A stretch of DNA of 10,026 nt, taken from contig CAYNTG010000084.1 in NCBI GenBank assembly GCA_964400105.1, forward strand, positions 1 to 10,026, given 5' to 3'. The DNA is from CAYNTG01 sp964400105. Its GTDB lineage: Bacteria; UBP14; UBA6098. Shown here one piece after another: positions 6,326 through 10,026 of this stretch. Each line of letters starts with the position of its first letter. Within the stretch, counting starts at the first letter, position 1. The notes below the pieces were generated by a model. It was not told where the DNA came from, did not search any database, and saw only the letters and a list, made by a program, of their open reading frames with translations. The translations under genes and the position numbers were made by a program.

Positions 6326-6966
6326 CCAACATCCTGATTATCGCTATCGGCGCTATCCTAATAAATAACTTCATCCTGTCGCGGTTTTTGGGTCTGTGCC
6401 CGTTTATCGGCGTCAGCAAAAAGACGGAAACCGCTGTCGGAATGGGTATGGCCGTGGTCTTCGTGATGACGCTCGCCTCGGCTGCTACATGGTTGATATG
6501 GACATATTTCCTTTCGCCGGGACCGGGCAATCTATTCTGGATCGTCGCCCATGCCTGCGGCAGCAATATTCCCGCCGAATCCTTCGACCTGCGATACCTC
6601 GAAACGATCGCGTTTATCCTCGTTATCGCTTCGTTGGTGCAATTCGTGGAGATTGTGCTCAAGAAGATTTCGCCTTCGCTCTACGACGCGCTCGGTATAT
6701 TTCTTCCGCTCATCACGACGAACTGCGCGATCCTCGGTGTCGCCGAGCTGAACACGATGTCGCTCGAATACAACTTCCTCGAGTCGGTCGTTTTCGGAAT
6801 CTCGGCCGGAGTCGGATTCACGCTTGCGCTTATCATGATGAGTGGAATCCGCGAGAGGCTCGAACTGGCGCCCATTCCACGACTTATGAAGGGACTTCCG
6901 ATAGCCTTCATAGTCTCCGGCCTGATGAGCATGGCGTTTCTGGGTTTCAGCGGTTTGAAGTTTTAA
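6322..6966 (+). CDS. rnfA: Rnf electron transport complex subunit A (RnfA), with loop insertion
   Basis: RnfA is homologous to NqrE and pairs with RnfE around the intramembrane [2Fe-2S] cluster. It is recognised by NNFILSRFLGLCPFIGVSKK (15-34), PLITTNCAILGVAELN (129-144) and IRERLELAP (176-184); Cys26 and Cys135 are the expected ligands. At 214 residues it is about 20 longer than the usual 190-193. The extra residues lie between the second and third helices (about 65-90: SPGPGNLFWIVAHACGSNI onward) and include an additional Cys79. The start overlaps the rnfE stop, with AAAGGTGGTGG (6305-6315) upstream. It is the last gene of the operon and is followed 25 nt later by an intrinsic terminator. 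In many bacteria rnfB comes next, but not here. Confidence 0.96.
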   Translation: MTNILIIAIGAILINNFILSRFLGLCPFIGVSKKTETAVGMGMAVVFVMTLASAATWLIWTYFLSPGPGNLFWIVAHACGSNIPAESFDLRYLETIAFILVIASLVQFVEIVLKKISPSLYDALGIFLPLITTNCAILGVAELNTMSLEYNFLESVVFGISAGVGFTLALIMMSGIRERLELAPIPRLMKGLPIAFIVSGLMSMAFLGFSGLKF

Positions 6967-6991
6967 TCCAAAAATAGTTATAAATTTCACG

Positions 6992-7019
6992 GGGCATTCG
7001 ATTGAATGCCCTTTTTTTT
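6992..7019 (+). terminator. intrinsic terminator of the rnf operon
   Basis: An 8-bp perfect stem GGGCATTC (6992-6999) / GAATGCCC (7004-7011) with loop GATT is followed immediately by eight T (7012-7019). It ends the rnfDGEA transcript and shows that no rnfB follows in the operon. Confidence 0.95.
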
Positions 7020-7083
7020 GCTCGAAAAACAGATAGTAGGAATATTAGATAGCAACAAATATCAATAAACAATAAAATAATAG

Positions 7084-7111
7084 TTGACATATTAAATGCC
7101 GTGAATAAAAT
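7084..7111 (+). promoter_or_regulatory. sigma-70 promoter of the membrane protein / HTH pair
   Basis: A consensus TTGACA (7084-7089) and TAAAAT (7106-7111) are separated by 16 nt, in an AT-rich stretch. The predicted start is near 7118, about 18 nt before the ATG at 7136, leaving room for the strong ribosome-binding site. Confidence 0.8.
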
Positions 7112-7135
7112 TGGAGGAAAGAAAGGGAGGTTATT

Positions 7136-7960
7136 ATGTCATCGAATATCGTAACCCGCATCCTGCGCGAGCGCGAGGATTTTTACGACGAAATTTTAAA
7201 GAGCAACAAAACCGGCCGGATTATAATCCAATTGCTGGCGAGCACGATCCTGCTTTTCGCCATCTACGGCCTTTCGATGGGGATTTACAATTCGCCGCTT
7301 CAGGCGCTTTCTTCGGCGGTCAAGGTGCCGATACTCTTCGCGCTATCGCTGATAATATGCTATCCGGCGCTGTTTATCTTCAATATCTTGCTCGGAAGCA
7401 AGCTCAGCTTCGGCCAATCATTCGCTATGATCCTTTCCGCAATTGCGCTGTCGGGCTGCGTATTGGTTTCGTTCGCGCCGATAGTGGTTTTCTTCATGCT
7501 TATCGGGTCGAGTTATACATTCCTCAGGCTGCTTCATGTCGCAATTTTCACTATCGCCGGTCTCACCGGGATGAAGGCGCTGAACGACGGACTCGTCTAT
7601 GCTTGCGAGGAGCATTCCGTCTATCCAAAGCGCGGCGTTCGGGTCTTTCGCATATGGATATTGATATTCGGCTTCGTCGGGACGCAGCTCGCATGGAACC
7701 TTCGCCCCTTTTTGGGGAACAGGAACCTCGATTTCCAGATGTTTCGCAAACAGGAGAGCAATTTTTACGTGCACATGTTACACACGACGGGCGACTTTTT
7801 TGGTGGAAAACGGGAGCCTATCCCCGATAACTCATCGAGTAAAAAAACCAGACAATATCTCGATGAGAGCGAACTGAAGAAGATCGGCGAGAGCGGCAAT
7901 ATCGAGGATAAGATCGGCCGCGCCGCCGAAAAAAGCGAAACTCCGGAGAATGATGAGTAA
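7136..7960 (+). CDS. polytopic membrane protein (Yip1-like / 'actin-binding WH2'-annotated family)
   Basis: The 274-residue product has an N-terminal amphipathic segment (about 1-27) and around five hydrophobic helices (roughly 28-50, 64-86, 95-122, 127-148, 170-188). The block TQLAWNLRPFLGNRNLDFQMFRKQESNFY (within 183-211) is followed by a charged cytoplasmic-type tail (about 220-274). From memory, the LRPF-G...FR..E.NFY block marks a family of bacterial membrane proteins that databases label as Yip1-like or, misleadingly, actin-binding WH2 domain proteins. Their function is not established. Start choice is firm: GGGAGG (7125-7130) lies 5 nt before the ATG. It overlaps the next gene, so the DNA-binding protein is probably co-translated with it. 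A membrane-linked regulatory role would be inference. Confidence 0.75.
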   Translation: MSSNIVTRILREREDFYDEILKSNKTGRIIIQLLASTILLFAIYGLSMGIYNSPLQALSSAVKVPILFALSLIICYPALFIFNILLGSKLSFGQSFAMILSAIALSGCVLVSFAPIVVFFMLIGSSYTFLRLLHVAIFTIAGLTGMKALNDGLVYACEEHSVYPKRGVRVFRIWILIFGFVGTQLAWNLRPFLGNRNLDFQMFRKQESNFYVHMLHTTGDFFGGKREPIPDNSSSKKTRQYLDESELKKIGESGNIEDKIGRAAEKSETPENDE

Positions 7961-8174
7961 CGACGAAATCATGACGGTGCAGGATGTTGCGCGCTATCTG
8001 AAACTCAAGCCGCAGACAATCTATAAATGGGCGCAGGACGGAAAAATCCCGGCGGCCAAGCTCGGCAAGGAGTGGCGATTCAGAAGATCGATAATCGATA
8101 AATGGCTCGATGCTCAGTTTGCCAACTCGCCAGCTTTTAAGAAGTTAGAAAACTTATCTAATAATATAGATTAA
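7950..8174 (+). CDS. small helix-turn-helix DNA-binding protein (excisionase / MerR-like HTH_17 type)
   Basis: This protein of 73-74 residues is essentially a single winged helix-turn-helix: MTVQDVARYLKLKPQTIYKW (8-27), then QDGKIPAAKLGKEWRFRRS (29-47) and IIDKWLDAQ (48-56). The turn, the GKIPA-K-G..WRFR wing and the helix following it match the excisionase-family DNA-binding domain used both by phage Xis proteins and by many chromosomal regulators. No integrase or other phage gene is nearby, so a chromosomal regulator is more likely. The start is ATG 7950 or ATG 7953. The second is better placed behind GGAG (7945-7948). It overlaps the membrane protein gene by 8-11 nt, implying coupled translation. 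It ends 2 nt from the stop of the convergent gene. Confidence 0.85.
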   Translation: MMSNDEIMTVQDVARYLKLKPQTIYKWAQDGKIPAAKLGKEWRFRRSIIDKWLDAQFANSPAFKKLENLSNNID

Positions 8175-8176
8175 GC

Positions 8177-8395
8177 TTAGGCCTGGTTTTCGCCGATAAC
8201 CTTTTGAAGGTCTTCGAGAAGGCGCTCGACAGGGATTTCGCGCGATTCGGCGACTACTTTTATCGGCAGATATAACTCGCTAGGACAACTAATCGAATGA
8301 AGCCCATGCCTCGCAAGGACGGTTATCGTGCCATAACTGCTTTCCAGAATGGACTCGAGTGTTGTATTCTCGTTGATCGACATCTTTAAACGCAT
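8177..8395 (-). CDS. DUF1858 / hybrid-cluster-associated disulfide-type small protein, one Cys missing
   Basis: The 72-residue product matches the short helical DUF1858 fold. It has TTLESILESSYGTITVLARH (11-30), the signature GLHSISCP (31-38) and a C-terminal helix IPVERLLEDLQKVI (54-67). In relatives the signature is usually G-[LM]-H-C-x-x-C, forming a redox disulfide. Here the first Cys is Ser34 and only Cys37 remains, so the classic disulfide cannot form. Related domains occur in ScdA/RIC-type iron-sulfur repair proteins and beside hybrid cluster proteins; neither is seen here. The start may be Met1 (8395) or Met5 (8383); the ribosome-binding site is weak for both. A promoter at 8426-8454 fits a leader of about 24 nt. 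It is convergent with the HTH gene. Confidence 0.8.
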   Translation of the reverse strand: MRLKMSINENTTLESILESSYGTITVLARHGLHSISCPSELYLPIKVVAESREIPVERLLEDLQKVIGENQA

Positions 8396-8402
8396 TTTCC
8401 CA

Positions 8403-8430
8403 TTGTCATTCCAATTTAGCGCCGTATAAT
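8403..8430 (+). promoter_or_regulatory. sigma-70 promoter facing the GH3 gene
   Basis: TTGTCA (8403-8408) and a consensus TATAAT (8425-8430) are separated by 16 nt. The start would be near 8437, giving a leader of about 120 nt before the ATG at 8559. Apart from this and the opposing promoter I see no other feature in 8396-8558. Confidence 0.6.
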
Positions 8431-8454
8431 ATTCCTAAGATAACGAATATTCAA
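8426..8454 (-). promoter_or_regulatory. sigma-70 promoter for the DUF1858 gene, sharing the -10 with the opposing promoter
   Basis: On the minus strand TTGAAT (8454-8449) and TATTAT (8431-8426) are separated by exactly 17 nt. The start is near 8419, 24 nt before the ATG at 8395. The -10 uses the same TATAATA heptamer (8425-8431) as the rightward promoter, so the two cannot be occupied together. Confidence 0.55.
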
Positions 8455-8558
8455 GTTATTTTTTTGGTATCGGCGGAGAACTTGCAGAGATGAGACTTTG
8501 AGCGATAGAAGAATAATTTCGCCTAACCACATTTCCATGAGTCCGGGATGATAAAAAT

Positions 8559-9494
8559 ATGATCTCAGAAAAACTCGTTTTTGGTTTCGATACACCCGTT
8601 CCAACGGCGGCTTTTATGGAGTTTATAAAAGCGGCAAATCCGGGCGGGGTAATACTTTTCGAGCGAAACGTCGCCGACCTGCAAAACCTTCGCAAGCTCA
8701 CCGACAAAATTCATTCTGCCAGCCCGAAATCGCTAATTATGATCGACGAGGAGGGCGGCATAAAAAGCCGTCTTCGGCGCGAGCACGGGTTTCCGAACCC
8801 GCCGGACCCGCGAACGGCCGCCTCGACGATGACGCCGGACGAGGTTCGCGATTCATATCGCATCGCCGGTGAGGCGCTCTCGAAGTTGGGGATCGACGTC
8901 GATCTCGCGCCGGTGGCGGACGTCGCGCCGCGCGAGCACATCCTCGGCGACAGATCGTTCTCGAAGGACGCCGGGATCTGCGCCTTGAACGTCGCGGCGG
9001 CTATCGAGGGCCTTATCGAAGCAAATGTTTGCCCATGCGCAAAGCACTTTCCCGGCCTGGGTTCGGCGGATATCGATCCGCATATTGCGACGGCGACCGC
9101 GCGCGACGGCGAAGATTTTGACGGCAAGCATTTCGTCCCATTCAAAGCGGCTATCGACGCTTGTGTTCCGGCGATAATGACGACGCATCTCGTCGCAAAA
9201 TCACTCGATCCAAGCGGCGAAATAGCGACCTATTCCAAAACGATGGTCGATATCCTTCGCGAGAAACTCGAATTCGACGGCGCAATTATCAGCGACGATC
9301 TATTCATGGGCGGAGCCGGCGAACGATTATCGGACCTTGTCGAGCGAACGGTTCGAGCTATCCGGGCCGGCCACGATATGGTTCTACTTTGCAGGGAGAT
9401 CGACGAACCGTGGGAATTTTTGCGTTCGGTCGCCAGCGGCGACAAGCGAGTCGCCAGCGGCGACAGGCGAGGCCGATCCGATGATCGAGCTTAA
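8559..9494 (+). CDS. glycoside hydrolase family 3 protein, NagZ-like beta-N-acetylglucosaminidase
   Basis: GH3 NagZ enzymes remove N-acetylglucosamine from peptidoglycan fragments in the cytoplasm. The 311-residue, single-domain product has no signal peptide. It has IDEEGG (62-67) and DLAPVADVAP (115-124). The substrate-binding loop CAKHFPGLGSADIDPH (160-175) carries the Asp173/His175 catalytic dyad, and the nucleophile motif is ISDDLFMGG (244-252), with Asp246 the expected nucleophile. NagZ normally has KHFPGHG; here the second His is Leu167, and the first half of the protein is slightly short. Other GH3 specificities therefore cannot be excluded. The start ATG 8559 has only a poor ribosome-binding site. 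The last ~20 residues (VASGDKR-VASGDRR onward) are a tandem 21-bp DNA repeat and probably not part of the fold. Confidence 0.88.
   Translation: MISEKLVFGFDTPVPTAAFMEFIKAANPGGVILFERNVADLQNLRKLTDKIHSASPKSLIMIDEEGGIKSRLRREHGFPNPPDPRTAASTMTPDEVRDSYRIAGEALSKLGIDVDLAPVADVAPREHILGDRSFSKDAGICALNVAAAIEGLIEANVCPCAKHFPGLGSADIDPHIATATARDGEDFDGKHFVPFKAAIDACVPAIMTTHLVAKSLDPSGEIATYSKTMVDILREKLEFDGAIISDDLFMGGAGERLSDLVERTVRAIRAGHDMVLLCREIDEPWEFLRSVASGDKRVASGDRRGRSDDRA
9429..9470. repeat. tandem 21-bp repeat, hairpin-forming, at the 3' end of the GH3 gene
   Basis: Two adjacent 21-bp units (9429-9449 and 9450-9470) differ by one base (A9445 versus G9466). Each contains GTCGCC-AGC-GGCGAC, a 6-bp stem with a 3-base loop. 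In frame they encode VASGDKR and VASGDRR. This looks like an intergenic repetitive element that has run into the coding sequence. Confidence 0.85.
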
Positions 9495-9551
9495 ATTATG
9501 TTCCGTTCCAGTTCATCGCACAGTCGTCCCCCACACCAGCGTCCACATATT

Positions 9552-9576
9552 CCGTCGGTTGTGAAAAAACCGACGG
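9552..9576. repeat. perfect 9-bp hairpin downstream of the GH3 gene
   Basis: CCGTCGGTT (9552-9560) and AACCGACGG (9568-9576) flank a 7-nt loop. There is no T-run on either strand, so it is not a standard intrinsic terminator. It may stabilise or help end the GH3 transcript, 57 nt past the stop. Confidence 0.6.
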
Positions 9577-9580
9577 CAAT

Positions 9581-9605
9581 GAAAAAGGGCGACCGCCGGT
9601 CGCCC
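9581..9605 (-). terminator. leftward intrinsic terminator
   Basis: On the minus strand, GGGCGACC - GGC - GGTCGCCC (8-bp perfect stem) is followed directly by TTTTT (9586-9582). On the plus strand no T-run follows, so this serves leftward transcription. No leftward protein gene lies to its right, which suggests a non-coding transcript ends here. Confidence 0.65.
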
Positions 9606-9712
9606 CCTGCGACATTTGGGAATTTAACCCAAAATCGCCTCCGGCACGGGCAATATTACCCAATAACCCGAAGATAATTAGGCAATATTACCCATGTCGC
9701 AGGTTGCCCGTG
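9582..9712 (-). ncRNA. candidate structured RNA ending in an intrinsic terminator
   Basis: Read leftward, 9703-9694 (CCTGCGACAT) can close with 9615-9606 (ATGTCGCAGG) in a perfect 10-bp helix. Directly inside it, 9693-9673 pairs with 9668-9648: 20 of 21 positions pair, four of them G.U, around loop 9672-9669, which reads cUUCGg. A second small hairpin (TTTGGG/CCCAAA, 9633-9615) competes slightly with the closing helix. The terminator at 9605-9582 follows without a gap. The wobble positions would be A.C mismatches on the plus strand, and the tetraloop and T-run exist only on the minus strand. All three therefore favour minus-strand RNA. I recognise no known RNA class and no clear promoter for it, so the 5' end is unknown. 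Confidence 0.5.
9649..9694. repeat. 14-bp direct repeat GGCAATATTACCCA, two copies
   Basis: The identical copies at 9649-9662 and 9681-9694 are 32 bp apart start to start, about three helical turns. Each core is a near-dyad, GG-N-AATATT-N-CC. They lie about 78-123 bp upstream of the start predicted from the sigma-54 promoter, a usual distance for enhancer-binding protein sites. They also form the two arms of the minus-strand hairpin, so either explanation, or both, may hold. Confidence 0.7.
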
Positions 9713-9745
9713 ATGTAATTCATTGCGTACCAAGCAATTAGAACA

Positions 9746-9761
9746 TGGCACAAATATTGCT
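9746..9761 (+). promoter_or_regulatory. sigma-54 (RpoN) promoter
   Basis: TGGCAC (9746-9751), five bases, then TTGCT (9757-9761) matches the TGGCAC-N5-TTGCW consensus in full, with exactly 10 bp between the invariant GG and GC. Transcription would start near 9772, giving a leader of about 56 nt to the ATG at 9828. That leader holds a small ATTGAT-N7-ATCAAT dyad (9791-9809). No good sigma-70 promoter was found for this gene. Confidence 0.6.
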
Positions 9762-9827
9762 ATTTTAATTCGGGTGAAAATATGTATATTATTGATTAGC
9801 TCGATCAATTTATAGTTAAGGGGAGTT

Positions 9828-10026
9828 ATGAGAATTATAAAAACGGTTTTATTGATTGCAATATTGCTGTCCTTGGCGATATCGACGAGCACGCTCGCTA
9901 TGCCCTCTCCGGTCGAGTGGATAGGCAATTATTTATTCTCCGGGCCATGCACGCCGGACCTCACCGCCGCGGATTACCATGTTCCAAGAATAATTCTGAT
10001 CTTTAATTTTACGCGGCTCGATTTCA
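9828..10026 (+). CDS. exported protein, N-terminal part (cut by right edge)
   Basis: The visible 66 residues begin with a strong signal peptide (MRIIKTVLLIAILLSLAIST, then STLA, with likely cleavage near residue 24). The mature part starts MPSPVEWIGNYLFSGPCTPD and continues through TAADYHVPRIILIFNFTRLDF without a stop at the window edge. There is no lipobox, so it is secreted or periplasmic rather than a lipoprotein. I do not recognise the family. The start is supported by AAGGGGAG (9818-9825) just before the ATG. A consensus sigma-54 promoter lies upstream, so expression may depend on an enhancer-binding protein. Confidence 0.75.
   Translation, partial: MRIIKTVLLIAILLSLAISTSTLAMPSPVEWIGNYLFSGPCTPDLTAADYHVPRIILIFNFTRLDF

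Noticed and set aside
7950..8174. Phage excisionase marking an integrated element
   Set aside because: No integrase, att repeats or phage genes nearby; the HTH_17 fold is common in chromosomal regulators.
9606..9712. Integron attC site or MITE
   Set aside because: No GTTRRRY/RYYYAAC core pair is present, and the flanks of the 10-bp inverted repeat show no target-site duplication. A MITE is not fully excluded but an RNA fold explains more.
9791..9809. FNR/CRP-like site (TTGAT...ATCAA)
   Set aside because: The spacer is 7 nt, whereas FNR sites need 4 and CRP 6 between different half sites. It is more likely a small leader hairpin.
9656..9928. Leftward 90-codon open frame over the right-hand intergenic region
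   Set aside because: It is antisense to the well-supported exported protein start, lacks a ribosome-binding site, and its sequence has no recognisable domain.
1..10026. CRISPR array, tRNA, rRNA or insertion sequence
   Set aside because: No regularly spaced repeats, cloverleaf sequences, rRNA segments or transposase frames were seen on either strand.

Overview
The window is from a Gram-negative bacterium: several exported proteins carry signal peptides, two genes look like outer-membrane beta-barrels, and there is an Rnf complex and a NagZ-type muropeptide hydrolase. Coding density, moderate GC, frequent TTG/GTG starts and the gene mix fit an anaerobic or fermentative member of an uncultured lineage. 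I cannot name the phylum from sequence alone.

Layout. 1-47: start of a leftward exported protein, cut by the edge. 48-267: divergent promoter region. 268-3811: rnfC, then a TTG-started EIIA-like/CBS-domain regulator, then two coupled genes for exported, probably beta-barrel proteins. 3812-3966: intergenic with a 26-bp dyad and a consensus extended -10 promoter. 3967-6966: rnfD-rnfG-rnfE-rnfA, every junction overlapping by 1 or 4 bases, closed by a textbook terminator. 7136-8174: a polytopic membrane protein and an overlapping small helix-turn-helix (excisionase-type) gene with their own promoter. 8177-8395 (minus): a DUF1858-type small protein lacking one cysteine of its CxxC. 8559-9494: GH3 / NagZ-like glycosidase with a repeat-derived tail. 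9495-9827: gene-free but highly structured. 9828-10026: start of an exported protein, cut by the right edge.

The main physiological content is the Rnf complex, a membrane ferredoxin:NAD+ oxidoreductase that couples electron transfer to Na+ or H+ translocation. RnfC, D, G, E and A are intact, with their Fe-S, flavinylation and intramembrane cysteine motifs. rnfB, which normally adjoins them and takes electrons from ferredoxin, is absent here. The cluster is also split by three foreign genes and an internal promoter, so RnfC plus a possible phosphorylation/nucleotide-sensing protein could be expressed separately from the membrane core.

The most unusual part is 9581-9712. Read on the minus strand, it can fold into a 10-bp closing helix enclosing a 20-pair hairpin capped by a cUUCGg tetraloop, followed at once by an intrinsic terminator. 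This looks like an undescribed structured RNA. Just beside it on the plus strand is a consensus sigma-54 promoter (9746-9761) in front of the last gene.
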